Of a stretch of 22,918 nt of DNA, positions 7,548-15,247 are shown piece by piece; positions within the stretch are counted from its first letter, which is position 1; each line of letters starts with the position of its first letter. The position numbers and the translations under genes are program-made. A model generated the notes under the pieces. The model did not search any database and was not told the origin of the DNA. It saw only the letters and a list, made by a program, of their open reading frames with translations. The stretch spans positions 1 through 22,918 of the forward strand of contig SFZC01000017.1 in the NCBI GenBank assembly GCA_004558955.1, written 5' to 3'. This DNA is from a bacterium. GTDB taxonomy: Bacteria > Cyanobacteriota > Vampirovibrionia > Gastranaerophilales > Gastranaerophilaceae.

Positions 7548-9146
7548 ATGTTAAATAATCGAAATACAGATACAAATGAGTGTGTTTCTCGTGCAACATG
7601 TACTCTATCACCAACGATTGCGGCATTGGAAAGTCTTGCCGTAACTTTTTTGAAACATTTGAGTTTTTATTTGTTGGAACTCAAAAAATCAGGGGCGGTA
7701 AATCTTCAAATTCAGCAGGAAATAATTGACGTTCTTGCAAGTCTTGTTGCCGTTAATGAGTACAGCGAAAACGAGCTTTATGAAATTGTCGTCAATGAAT
7801 ATTTTATTCTTGATGAAGTTAAAAATACTTATCTCAAATTGGCAAAAGAGAGGGACTTTGAACCTAAAGAGTTGATTTTGCCTGTCGATTTTAATGCAAA
7901 AACGACATTATCTCAGGCGATTTCAATGGGTGAAAAAATCATGCTGACCGATGAAAAGGTTTCGCTGAAAAATAATCTGCTGGCAATTTTGTTGATAACT
8001 TTGCAAAGCATAAGTATTAACTTTGTGAACTATTCAAAGTTAAAAGAATTTGATTCAAATTTGTTTTATAAAATTATCAAGGTCATAAATCGCCTTAATT
8101 TAGAAGATATTTCGGTAGAAACAATTAAAAATGAAATTTCTAAAATTGTAAATTTAGATTACGAACTTCAAATCAATTTGGCAAATGCTTTTTTACTTCA
8201 TTTCGGTGATATATCAAAGGTTTTGGTTTCTCATTCTACACGCAAAGGTAAGGCTATTCTTGTTTCAGGGAATAATTTTACAAGTTTGTACGAGGTTTTG
8301 AAACTTGCGAAAGAAAATGATATTGATGTCTATACACACTCAAATTTGTTAATTGCACATGCTTTGGGTAAATTTAACGGTTTTGAAAATTTGCGTGGAC
8401 ATTTTGGCAGCAAAACCGAAAATTGCATTCTTGATTTTGCGACTTTCCCAGGAGCGATTTTGATGACCAAAAATTTCAGAAATAATACCGAATATTTGTA
8501 TAGAGGGCGAATTTTCTCAAATGACTACATTGTGCCAAAAGGAGTTACAAAGGTTGAAAATAACGACTTTTCACCGATAATTGAAAGCTCGCTTTCCGCA
8601 AAAGGTTTTTCTAAAGGCAAAACAAAAGAAGACACAATTCTTGGGTATGAAGAATCCGAAATCGTGACCAAGTTTGCTGAAATTGCTCAAAAACTGAAGG
8701 TCGGACAAATTTCGCATTTGTACATTATCGGAATTGATGCACTTTTAGAACGTGAAACCGCATATTATGAAAAATTCCTGAAATGCTTAAAAGAAGATGA
8801 GTTTGCGATAACTTTTTCTTATAATGTTCAAAGAGAGAATGTTTTAGCCATAAATGTAGGCAATTTCATTCCTTTAATGAACCGTTTATTGAGCCAATTC
8901 TTTCAGCAGGCTAATATTACGAGTAGCAAAATTAGTTTCTTTTTTACAACGTGTGATGTTATGACGTTATCTTCAATTATTTTGCTCTCGTCAAAAGGTG
9001 CGAAAAATATTTATATGTCACAATGTGTTCCAACAGCAGTAAATCCAACGACTTTTGATGCTTTCATTACGGAATATAATGTAAATATTACCGATACTCC
9101 GAAAAAAGATTTGGAAGCAATCCGACAAAAAAATAAGGCATCCTAA
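7548..9146 (+). CDS. Hybrid-cluster-protein (Hcp) homologue lacking the cluster ligands
   Basis: Start ATG 7548, 4 nt after the glutaredoxin stop; a TTG at 7524 would overlap that gene and is less likely. The 532 residues follow the Hcp (hydroxylamine reductase) fold from end to end: the N-terminal helical domain (IAALESLAVTFLKHLSFYLLE), then VLVSHSTRKGKAILVSGNNF, DVYTHSNLLIAHAL, DFATFPGAILMTKNF, FSPIIESSLSAKGF, and a C-terminal GAKNIYMSQCVPTAVNPTTFD. By eye the ligands of the Fe-S-O cluster are replaced: the His of SGHD is Asn, the Glu of THGE is Asn, the Cys of TTNC is Phe, the three later Cys are Asp, Tyr and Gln, and the last Glu is Asp. Of the four N-terminal Cys, only a C-x5-C pair (C12, C18) remains. 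It therefore should not reduce hydroxylamine or NO as Hcp does. A structural, regulatory or new redox role is inference. Confidence 0.75.
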   Translation: MLNNRNTDTNECVSRATCTLSPTIAALESLAVTFLKHLSFYLLELKKSGAVNLQIQQEIIDVLASLVAVNEYSENELYEIVVNEYFILDEVKNTYLKLAKERDFEPKELILPVDFNAKTTLSQAISMGEKIMLTDEKVSLKNNLLAILLITLQSISINFVNYSKLKEFDSNLFYKIIKVINRLNLEDISVETIKNEISKIVNLDYELQINLANAFLLHFGDISKVLVSHSTRKGKAILVSGNNFTSLYEVLKLAKENDIDVYTHSNLLIAHALGKFNGFENLRGHFGSKTENCILDFATFPGAILMTKNFRNNTEYLYRGRIFSNDYIVPKGVTKVENNDFSPIIESSLSAKGFSKGKTKEDTILGYEESEIVTKFAEIAQKLKVGQISHLYIIGIDALLERETAYYEKFLKCLKEDEFAITFSYNVQRENVLAINVGNFIPLMNRLLSQFFQQANITSSKISFFFTTCDVMTLSSIILLSSKGAKNIYMSQCVPTAVNPTTFDAFITEYNVNITDTPKKDLEAIRQKNKAS

Positions 9147-9164
9147 AAAGGATACCTTATTTTC
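9131..9164. terminator. Strong bidirectional terminator overlapping the Hcp-like stop codon
   Basis: A 14-bp stem (9131-9144 with 9149-9162, one wobble pair) has an AAAA loop. On the minus strand it is followed by TTTTTTT and ends the rpsL-rpsG transcript. On the plus strand the right arm ends in TTATTTT. The left arm is coding sequence for the last residues of the Hcp-like protein, whose TAA is at 9144-9146. Confidence 0.8.
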
Positions 9165-9188
9165 AAATTCATTTATATAAATAACGAA

Positions 9189-9659
9189 TTAGTATCTGTA
9201 GTGAGCGAAAGCTTTGTTAGCTTCAGCCATTTTGTGAGTATCTTCACGTTTTTTGCAAGCAGAACCTTGTCCGTTTGAAGCATCTAATAATTCGTTAGTT
9301 AATTTATCGATGAATGATTTTCCACCTCTTTTCTTAGCAGATTCAATCAACCAAGAAGAAGCAAGAGCAAAACCTCTGTCTGCCTTAACTTCGATAGGCA
9401 CTTGGTAAGTAGAACCACCGATACGGCGAGCTTTTACTTCCAACAAAGGTGTAGCGTTTGTCATTGCTTTTTGGAAAGTTTCGATAGGATCTTCATTAGT
9501 TCTTTCTTTAATTCTTTCCATTGTACCGTAGAAAATCTTTTCAGCTAAAGATTTTTTACCACGACGCATAATTCTGTTGATGAATTTAGAAATATCAACG
9601 CTGTTATATACCGGATCTGCTAAAGGTATTCTTCTTGCAGGTTTAGAACGTCTTGACAT
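9189..9659 (-). CDS. rpsG: 30S ribosomal protein S7
   Basis: A primary 16S rRNA-binding protein that starts assembly of the 30S head. The 156 residues equal the usual bacterial length and begin MSRRSKPARRIPLADPVYNS, followed by INRIMRRGKKSLAEKI, VKARRIGGSTYQVPIEV, SSWLIESAKKRGGKSF and the basic C-terminus ending KAFAHYRY. The start shares one base with the rpsL stop (TAATG), with AGGGAGG upstream inside rpsL. The usual str-operon partners fusA and tuf do not follow; instead a terminator and a convergent gene come next. Confidence 0.97.
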   Translation of the reverse strand: MSRRSKPARRIPLADPVYNSVDISKFINRIMRRGKKSLAEKIFYGTMERIKERTNEDPIETFQKAMTNATPLLEVKARRIGGSTYQVPIEVKADRGFALASSWLIESAKKRGGKSFIDKLTNELLDASNGQGSACKKREDTHKMAEANKAFAHYRY

Positions 9660-10045
9660 TACTTCTTACCTCCCTTTGCATTTTTCTTTGCACCATATTT
9701 AGATCTGCTTTGTGTACGGTTAGCAACACCTGCGGTATCTAATGTACCACGAACGATGTGATAACGAACACCAGGTAAATCCTTAACACGACCACCACGG
9801 ATTAGAACAACACTGTGTTCTTGTAGGTTGTGACCGATACCCGGGATATATGAAGTTACTTCAAATCCGTTTGTCAATCTTACTCTGGCAACTTTTCTAA
9901 GTGCTGAGTTCGGTTTTTTAGGGGTTGTAGTGTAAACCCTTGTACAAACTCCACGTCTTTGAGGACAATTCATCAAAGCTGGAGATTTAGTTTTGTCTTG
10001 TAGCTTTTTACGTTCTGAGCGTACAAGTTGGTTAATAGTTGGCAT
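9659..10045 (-). CDS. rpsL: 30S ribosomal protein S12
   Basis: A decoding-centre protein of the small subunit. Start ATG 10045 is preceded by AAAGGAGA and gives the family N-terminus MPTINQLVRSERKKLQDK and a product of 128 residues. An upstream extension to 10132 is open by chance only. Signature stretches are TTTPKKPNSALRKVARVRL and YIPGIGHNLQEHSVVLIRGG, with the conserved Lys of PKKPNSA and RVKDLPGVRYHIVRG intact, so no streptomycin-resistance-type change is obvious. It overlaps rpsG by one base, so the two are translationally coupled. Confidence 0.97.
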   Translation of the reverse strand: MPTINQLVRSERKKLQDKTKSPALMNCPQRRGVCTRVYTTTPKKPNSALRKVARVRLTNGFEVTSYIPGIGHNLQEHSVVLIRGGRVKDLPGVRYHIVRGTLDTAGVANRTQSRSKYGAKKNAKGGKK

Positions 10046-10080
10046 AATTTCTCCTTTTAATTTTACCAATTTGCCCTGCC

Positions 10081-10119
10081 TAAGTCTTACTGGGAACTTG
10101 GGCTTCGTATCCCGACTTA
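10081..10119 (-). promoter_or_regulatory. Leader hairpin in the rpsL-rpsG 5' untranslated region
   Basis: On the minus strand, TAAGTC-GGGA pairs with TCCC and GACTTA, leaving a 5-nt bulge AGTAA and a 14-nt loop. It lies about 36 nt before the rpsL start in a predicted leader of about 115 nt. A ribosomal-protein autoregulatory site is a reasonable guess, since rpsL and rpsG overlap and leave no room for the intercistronic S7 site known from Escherichia coli. Confidence 0.35.
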
Positions 10120-10167
10120 TCACGTTTGCCAATCAAAAATTCAGCACGAAATCTTAATCGGCTTATC

Positions 10168-10199
10168 TTTATAAAACACCAAGCAAAACCGTTTGTCAA
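10168..10199 (-). promoter_or_regulatory. Promoter of rpsL-rpsG
   Basis: A perfect -35 TTGACA (10199-10194) is followed by an 18-20 nt spacer and the -10-like stretch TTTATAAA around 10175-10168 on the minus strand. It lies downstream of the Tic20-like gene stop, so it serves the ribosomal genes. Confidence 0.65.
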
Positions 10200-10223
10200 C
10201 TGATTTTTAAGATATTTTACCCG

Positions 10224-10625
10224 TTAAGAGTTGTGGTCAATCAGTTTTGAAATCATGAAAATTCTCGGAAATTTTCCGAATAGTGAAAATATCGCACAAT
10301 ATGCCGTAATTCCAAGCATAAAGGTCTGAACAAGCGACCAATCAAAGAATATCGGACGGTTTAGTAAGAAAGTAAGTTGAGCCACCAAATAATTTATGAA
10401 TGGTATGAAACTCAAGACTTTTGCAACTAAATCACATGCCAGTGACACGCAAAAAAACAGCAAAGCAATAAAAATTGATTGCATCGCATTAAATTTCAAA
10501 AAATTAGACACTGTCTTTTTTCTTATCGAAAATAGTATTAACGCAATAAGTCCGCCCCACCCCGCCGTCAAATATGAAATACACGAGATGATGCAATCGC
10601 TTATGTTGTTTGTCTTATTACTCAT
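10224..10625 (-). CDS. Small multi-pass membrane protein, Tic20/Ycf60-like
   Basis: 133 residues with three to four hydrophobic helices: about 12-33 (SCISYLTAGWGGLIALILF), 46-70 (AMQSIFIALLFFCVSLACDL), a segment around 70-90, and about 96-118. The loop KKTVSNFLKFNAMQSIFIALL resembles the conserved RFHAMQALLL part of the Tic20/Ycf60 and DUF4870 families, which are common in Cyanobacteria and relatives. Tic20 in plastids is a protein-import channel component; the bacterial versions have no settled function. The start overlaps the TPR gene stop by one base (TAATG), so it is coupled to that gene. Family assignment is by pattern and moderate. Confidence 0.6.
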   Translation of the reverse strand: MSNKTNNISDCIISCISYLTAGWGGLIALILFSIRKKTVSNFLKFNAMQSIFIALLFFCVSLACDLVAKVLSFIPFINYLVAQLTFLLNRPIFFDWSLVQTFMLGITAYCAIFSLFGKFPRIFMISKLIDHNS

Positions 10626-11671
10626 TATACAGCTCCAACAGCGTAATCTTCAACAACCTGACTGTAAATCAATCTGTATTCATCATTATCGGGAGCAATC
10701 GTGATTGAAGATTTGTATGAAGAAATCGCTTTTTCCAAATCGTTATCAAGGTAATGAGCGTTTCCAAGTAACATATAAATCTCGGCATCGTTTGGAGTCA
10801 CTCTCAAGGCTTGCTTGTACAATTCAATTGCTTCAGGTATTCTGTTTAAGGTTGAATACAAGTTAGCAAGCAGTACATACGCATTCGGTGATTTTTCATC
10901 AAATGCAATCGCTTGTTTGAACATGTTTATCGCATCTTCATAACGTTTAAATTCCGTTAAGGAAATAGCGTAACAGATGTAAATTTTGTATTTGTCGTCC
11001 GTCATTGACAAAGCTTTGTCAAAATAAGCATAGGCTTGTTTTTCGTCTTTAATCAAGGTGGCTGCATTACCTAAACAAACAGCAACAAGCTCGTTATCAG
11101 GGTGCAATACAAATACTTTTTTGAATAATTTTAACGCTGTTTGATAATCCAATAATTTGAAGCAAACATTACCCAAATCAATCAAGGCACTTGAATTTTC
11201 AGGGTCTAAAGATAGGGCTTTTTCGTAATATGCTTTTGCTTCCACATAATCTTCAATATCTTGATATAACAATGCAATAGCGTTATAAATTTCAGGATTG
11301 GTTGAATTGAAATCTATTGCTCTGTTGTAATAGAACAAGGCTTTTGAAAAGTTTTTCCATTCGGCAAATACGTTACCGATGTTGTAATAAATCAGGTAAT
11401 TTTTAGGGTTAAGTTCAAGTGCTTTGTTGTAGTAGGATAAAGATTTGCGGAAATCTCTTTCGTAAAACCACATTGTACCCATACCAACCAAAGCTTTAAC
11501 ATCGTCAGGTTTTATTGCAAGTAAACTGTCTAAAACCGACATAACCTTGTCGTAATCTCTTTGCTGAATGTATAACTCAGAAAGTGCGTGATAATTCTCA
11601 ATATTGTTAGGCTCTTTTGCCATTTTAACGACTAACTCGTTAATCTTCTCATTTAAACTTAAATCTTTCAT
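10625..11671 (-). CDS. Tetratricopeptide repeat protein
   Basis: 348 residues consisting almost entirely of 34-residue TPR units, about nine in tandem, from roughly residue 20 to 340. Typical units are ALVGMGTMWFYERDFRKSL with YYNKALELNPKN, then YYNIGNVFAEWKNFSKALFY and AYVLLANLYSTLNRIPEAIE. There is no signal peptide, so it is a cytoplasmic protein-protein interaction scaffold; the partner is unknown. Its ATG lies only 7 nt from a consensus -10 (TATAAT, 11679-11684), so the message is predicted to be leaderless. It is coupled by a one-base overlap to the Tic20-like membrane protein, which may be what it works with. Confidence 0.9.
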   Translation of the reverse strand: MKDLSLNEKINELVVKMAKEPNNIENYHALSELYIQQRDYDKVMSVLDSLLAIKPDDVKALVGMGTMWFYERDFRKSLSYYNKALELNPKNYLIYYNIGNVFAEWKNFSKALFYYNRAIDFNSTNPEIYNAIALLYQDIEDYVEAKAYYEKALSLDPENSSALIDLGNVCFKLLDYQTALKLFKKVFVLHPDNELVAVCLGNAATLIKDEKQAYAYFDKALSMTDDKYKIYICYAISLTEFKRYEDAINMFKQAIAFDEKSPNAYVLLANLYSTLNRIPEAIELYKQALRVTPNDAEIYMLLGNAHYLDNDLEKAISSYKSSITIAPDNDEYRLIYSQVVEDYAVGAV

Positions 11672-11678
11672 GCCTACA

Positions 11679-11707
11679 ATTATAGCTTATAAAGCCGTTT
11701 TTGTAAA
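11679..11707 (-). promoter_or_regulatory. Promoter of the TPR gene (leaderless start)
   Basis: TTTACA (11707-11702), a 17-nt spacer and a perfect TATAAT (11684-11679) on the minus strand. Only TGTAGGC separates the -10 from the ATG, so transcription should begin at or beside the start codon. Confidence 0.75.
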
Positions 11708-11728
11708 TTAAATTAATATGTTTAGCAA

Positions 11729-12286
11729 TTATTGGTTGATGTTTTTTATAACCTTGCAAGGGTTGCCGACTGCTATAACATCGGACGGGATATCTTTTGT
11801 AACTACTGAGCCTGCTCCGATTACGGTTCTATCGCCGATAGTTACCCCGGGAAGCACCGTAACGTTTCCGCCAAGCCATACTTCTTCCCCTAGTGTAATA
11901 GGTTTTGCATTTTCCAGCCCTTTTATTCTGTCTTTTGCTACTGTCGGGTGAATTGCCGTATAAAATCCGCAATTCGGTCCGATAAACGTATTGTTTCCGA
12001 TTTTGATTCTCGCACAATCTAAAAATACGCTGTTATGATTAACATAAACAAATCCGCCAAATTCAATATTATACCCGTAATCACAAAAGAAATTAGGCTC
12101 GATAATGCTATCTTTTCCGTAATTTCCTAATAACTCTTTTAAAATTTGTTGTTTTTCTTCTTTTTGATTTGGTAACAGTGAATTATATTTTTGGCACAAG
12201 GTTTTTGCCTTAATTCTGTCGTTTTCCAAATCTTCACAAAACGGCATGTATATTTCACCGCTAATCATCTTTTCACGTTCGTTCAT
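11729..12286 (-). CDS. Sugar O-acetyltransferase, LacA/Maa/NodL type
   Basis: 185 residues, the usual length for maltose or galactoside O-acetyltransferases, which move acetyl from acetyl-CoA to a sugar hydroxyl. The N-terminal helical domain has REKMISGEIYMPFCEDLENDR, typical of the family. The left-handed beta helix follows (NNTFIGPNCGFYTAIHPTV, with the catalytic His in the AIHPT loop). Hexapeptide repeats end in ITLGEEVWLGGNVTVLPGV, IGAGSVVTKDIPSDVIAVGNPCKV. It is a cytoplasmic trimer in known relatives. It lies between tRNA-Val and the TPR gene on the same strand, and both neighbours have their own promoters. Which sugar it uses cannot be told. Confidence 0.9.
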   Translation of the reverse strand: MNEREKMISGEIYMPFCEDLENDRIKAKTLCQKYNSLLPNQKEEKQQILKELLGNYGKDSIIEPNFFCDYGYNIEFGGFVYVNHNSVFLDCARIKIGNNTFIGPNCGFYTAIHPTVAKDRIKGLENAKPITLGEEVWLGGNVTVLPGVTIGDRTVIGAGSVVTKDIPSDVIAVGNPCKVIKNINQ

Positions 12287-12330
12287 ATAAATACTCTGCT
12301 TTTAAACTACTCTCTTGATAATTATTTTAC

Positions 12331-12363
12331 AATAAAAAAAGAACTGACTAAATCAGTTCTTTT
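12331..12363 (-). terminator. Terminator of the tRNA-Val transcript
   Basis: AAAGAACTGA and TCAGTTCTTT form a perfect 10-bp stem (12338-12347 with 12353-12362) with a 5-nt loop. On the minus strand a run of seven T follows. It lies just beyond the tRNA 3' end. Confidence 0.8.
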
Positions 12364-12368
12364 AAAAA

Positions 12369-12444
12369 TGGTGGGTGTTGAGGGACTTGAACCCCCGACC
12401 CTCTCCTTGTAAGGGAGACGCTCTACCAACTGAGCTAAACACCC
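12369..12444 (-). tRNA. tRNA-Val (anticodon TAC)
   Basis: A full cloverleaf on the minus strand: acceptor GGGTGTT/AACACCC, D-arm with AGCTCAGTTGGTAGAGC, anticodon stem TCTCC/GGAGA with loop CTTACAA giving anticodon TAC, a T-arm with GGTTCAAGTCC, discriminator A and an encoded CCA at 12371-12369. Length is 76 nt including CCA. It decodes GUA and by wobble probably other GUN valine codons. It has its own promoter and terminator, so it is a single-gene unit. Confidence 0.97.
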
Positions 12445-12478
12445 TTCCTTATTAGGTCTTTGTCTCTCGACAAGATTT

Positions 12479-12507
12479 ATATTAGCAAGAACATATTTTA
12501 ATGTCAA
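12479..12507 (-). promoter_or_regulatory. Promoter of tRNA-Val
   Basis: Perfect TTGACA (12507-12502), a 17-nt spacer, then TAATAT (12484-12479) on the minus strand, about 35 nt before the mature tRNA 5' end. Confidence 0.8.
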
Positions 12508-12580
12508 GCATTTTGATGAAACTTTTTTTATTTAATTACGTCTGAATGAAAAAGTGGGTATGGAGTGGAGGAAAAAGACA

Positions 12581-13489
12581 GTGTTAAATATAACAGAACC
12601 CAGATTGGACAAGCTTGAGAATAATTCGGAAGTAATCAAGTCTTTTAATAATATTGTGATAGAAGACGACACTTTGCAGACCTATTTGAAGGAAATCGGC
12701 AAAATCAGTTTGTTAAAATCGGAAGAAGAACGAAATTTAGGCAAATTGATTAAAGAACAAAATTCAGACATTGCAAAAAGAAAGCTTATTCAGGCGAATT
12801 TACGACTTGTTGTAAGTATAGCGAAAAAGTATATCGGACAAGGGGTAAATTTCATGGATTTGGTTCAAGAAGGTTCTATAGGGTTAATCAGAGCCGCTGA
12901 AAAGTTTGATTATTCAAAGAATTTCAAATTCTCGACTTATGCGACATGGTGGATTAAGCAATCAATTATCCGAGCAATCGCAAATTATTCAAAATCAATC
13001 AGAATTCCCGTTCACATGTCCGATAAAATTCGCAAGTATAAACGGATTTATAATGAACTCTCAAATTCTTTAGGGCGAGAACCGACAGACAATGAGATTT
13101 TGCAAAAACTCGGGATTTCCCTGTCAAAATTACAGAAAATTAAGCAATCTATTTTGGTAGAACCTGTCAGTCTTGAAACGACTATTACGGACGATTTATG
13201 CCTTAGGGATTACATAGAGGATAAAACTTTGCAATCACCTGAAGATAAAGTAAAGCAGGACTGCATAAAAACAGATGTTCCAAAATTGTTGAACACCTTG
13301 CCGGAAAGAGAAAAACAGGTTTTGGCAAACAGATATGGGCTAAATTCAGACAAACCCAAAACTTTAGCACAACTTGGGGACATGTTGGGCTATTCAAAAG
13401 AGCGTATCAGACAAATTGAAGAGGGGGCGATATTAAAACTTCGTACAAACGAAAAATTCACACATTTCAAAGACTACATAGAAAACTAA
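12581..13489 (+). CDS. RNA polymerase sigma factor, sigma-70 family (group 2 type)
   Basis: GTG start at 12581 with GGAGG at 12567-12571, 9 nt upstream; starts at 12554 or 12560 have no ribosome site. The 302 residues cover region 1.2 (DTLQTYLKEIGKISLLKSEE), region 2 (LRLVVSIAKKYIGQGVNFMDLVQEG, then KFSTYATWWIKQSIIRAI for -10 recognition and melting), region 3 (HMSDKIRKYKRIYNEL) and region 4 (ALPEREKQ-like TLPEREKQVLANRYGL and the helix-turn-helix TLAQLGDMLGYSKERIRQIE). Region 1.1 is absent. It directs core polymerase to promoters. It could be the primary or an alternative RpoD-like factor; the short N-terminus favours a non-primary group 2 role, as is common in Cyanobacteria and relatives. 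Confidence 0.88.
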   Translation: MLNITEPRLDKLENNSEVIKSFNNIVIEDDTLQTYLKEIGKISLLKSEEERNLGKLIKEQNSDIAKRKLIQANLRLVVSIAKKYIGQGVNFMDLVQEGSIGLIRAAEKFDYSKNFKFSTYATWWIKQSIIRAIANYSKSIRIPVHMSDKIRKYKRIYNELSNSLGREPTDNEILQKLGISLSKLQKIKQSILVEPVSLETTITDDLCLRDYIEDKTLQSPEDKVKQDCIKTDVPKLLNTLPEREKQVLANRYGLNSDKPKTLAQLGDMLGYSKERIRQIEEGAILKLRTNEKFTHFKDYIEN

Positions 13490-13517
13490 TATCTCATAGT
13501 TGTATTCATCATCTTTC

Positions 13518-13550
13518 ATTCGATGCCGTTTCGGTGTCGAATTATTTTTT
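13518..13550 (+). terminator. Terminator of the sigma factor gene
   Basis: ATTCGATGCCG (13518-13528) pairs with CGGTGTCGAAT (13532-13542, wobble pairs included) with a TTT loop, followed by TATTTTTTG. It has a T-tract only on the plus strand. Confidence 0.75.
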
Positions 13551-13561
13551 GTAAGAAAGGA

Positions 13562-15220
13562 TTAATATCCCTCAGCAAGCAAAGATTTTGCAAATTCTAT
13601 AGACTGTTCGTTTATTGTTCCGCCTGCAAGTTCTGCCAGTGCCTTAATTCTATTATCGCCTGTCAAAACATAAACCTCGACTTTAGTTTCATTTTCTTGT
13701 GATTTTCTTACATAGAAATGTTTATTAGCTTTTGAGGCGAGAATTGCTTGGTGGGTAATTACTATGATTTGGTGGGTTTTGCTCAATTCCACTATTTCGT
13801 CAGCAACGCTTTGGGTTGCTTTACCTGAAATTCCAGTGTCAATTTCATCAAAAATAACGGTGTCAATGTCGTCAGTTTGAGCAAAAATCGATTTAATAGC
13901 AAGCATTACTCTTGAAATTTCACCGCCTGATGCGACTTTTGCAAGTGGTTTTAAGTCTTCCGAAACGTTAGTGGAAATCAGAAATTCAACATTATCAATA
14001 CCGTTTGGCGAAAGTTCTTTTTCTGTTACCGAAATTTCAAAACGAGCCTTAGGCATTTCCAAAGCTGTAAGTTTGTCTTGAACTAAAACTGACAAGACTT
14101 GGGCATAGTTTTTTCGGTGTTCGCTAATATTTTGAGCAATTTTAATCATGCCGGCATGTTGTTTTTCAATTTCTTTTTCCAAATCCTCAATGTTTTGTGT
14201 TGAAAATTCGATAGAATCAAGTTGTGAGCAAATTTCATCGTAATTTTTCAAAACTTCTTCCAAAGTTCCGCCATATTTACGTTTCAGTTTGTCCAGCAAA
14301 AATAAGCGTTCTTGAATATCGTTTAAACGTTGAGTGTCATTGTCCAAATTTTGGCTGTAATCTCGCAATGTTGAAGCAACATCTTTCAAGTTCTCCGTAA
14401 TATCGACAAACTGCTGATAAACCTCTTCTAATGAGTTGTCAAATCCTGAAGCCTTTGAAATATCAAATTTAATTTTTGTTAAAGCTTCTAAAATAGACCC
14501 GTCATCACCATTTATAGCCCAATAGGAACTTCCCGTCAATTCTTTTAGTTTTTCGGCATTTTCAAGCACTTCCATTTCTTTTGTAAGTTCTTCGTCTTCG
14601 GTTACATTTTGAATATTTGCTTCTTCAATTTCGTTTTTTTGAAATTTTAGAAATTCAATCTGAGAATCTGTTGCTTTTGCTGAATTTTGCAGAGTTGCAA
14701 GTTCTTCCGTCAGGCTGCACCAATATTTATATTGCTTTTTGTATTCTTCAAGTTTTTCTCCATACAGGGCTTTTGCGTAAGAATCCAAAAGATTTATATG
14801 GTATTGCGGTTGCAAAAAGGTGTAAGTTTGATGTTGTGAATGGATATCGACAAACAAGGTTCTTAACCTTTTCAACAGTTCTTGATTGACAAGAGTTCCA
14901 TTAATTCTTGAACGCACAGAGTTTTGAGTAATTTCTTTAGTTATAACGATTTCCTCACCCAAATTATCAATGCCGTTTTCTACATAGAACTGCGTTAAGT
15001 CATGTTTTTTGTTTTCAAGGGTAATTTCAATAACCGCTTTGTCGCATCCTGTTTTGATAACGTCTTTTGAAACACGAGAAGAAAACACCAAATCTATCGC
15101 ATTAAGCATTATACTTTTCCCTGCACCGGTTTCGCCCGTAATTATATTTAAGCGACTATCAAAATTGGCACAGAGTTCATCTATTAATATATAGTCTTTA
15201 AGTTTTAATTGCTTAATCAT
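13562..15220 (-). CDS. recN: DNA repair protein RecN
   Basis: An SMC-like ATPase that acts early in double-strand-break repair. The 552 residues match the usual length. Seen in order: N-terminal MIKQLKLKDYILIDEL, Walker A GETGAGKS near residue 30, a long central coiled coil (about 150-360, with a short break), the ABC signature ASGGEISRVMLAIKSIF, Walker B DTVIFDEIDTGISG, and the switch histidine in IIVITHQAILA. It begins 27 nt after the SEC-C gene stop on the same strand and is probably in one transcript with it. A clear terminator of its own is not visible before 13562. Confidence 0.96.
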   Translation of the reverse strand: MIKQLKLKDYILIDELCANFDSRLNIITGETGAGKSIMLNAIDLVFSSRVSKDVIKTGCDKAVIEITLENKKHDLTQFYVENGIDNLGEEIVITKEITQNSVRSRINGTLVNQELLKRLRTLFVDIHSQHQTYTFLQPQYHINLLDSYAKALYGEKLEEYKKQYKYWCSLTEELATLQNSAKATDSQIEFLKFQKNEIEEANIQNVTEDEELTKEMEVLENAEKLKELTGSSYWAINGDDGSILEALTKIKFDISKASGFDNSLEEVYQQFVDITENLKDVASTLRDYSQNLDNDTQRLNDIQERLFLLDKLKRKYGGTLEEVLKNYDEICSQLDSIEFSTQNIEDLEKEIEKQHAGMIKIAQNISEHRKNYAQVLSVLVQDKLTALEMPKARFEISVTEKELSPNGIDNVEFLISTNVSEDLKPLAKVASGGEISRVMLAIKSIFAQTDDIDTVIFDEIDTGISGKATQSVADEIVELSKTHQIIVITHQAILASKANKHFYVRKSQENETKVEVYVLTGDNRIKALAELAGGTINEQSIEFAKSLLAEGY

Positions 15221-15247
15221 AACTTTTGCTTTCAGCGTGTTACAAAA

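Noticed and set aside
7548..9146. Annotation as functional hydroxylamine reductase
   Set aside because: The fold matches, but the residues that hold the hybrid cluster are replaced, so a transferred enzyme name would mislead.
10046..10132. 29-residue N-terminal extension of rpsL
   Set aside because: S12 begins MPTINQ in nearly all bacteria, and the AAAGGAGA site is correctly placed for ATG 10045; the extension covers the leader RNA.
12191..12412. Plus-strand open frame overlapping the acetyltransferase and the tRNA
   Set aside because: It reads antisense through a tRNA gene and a terminator and matches nothing.
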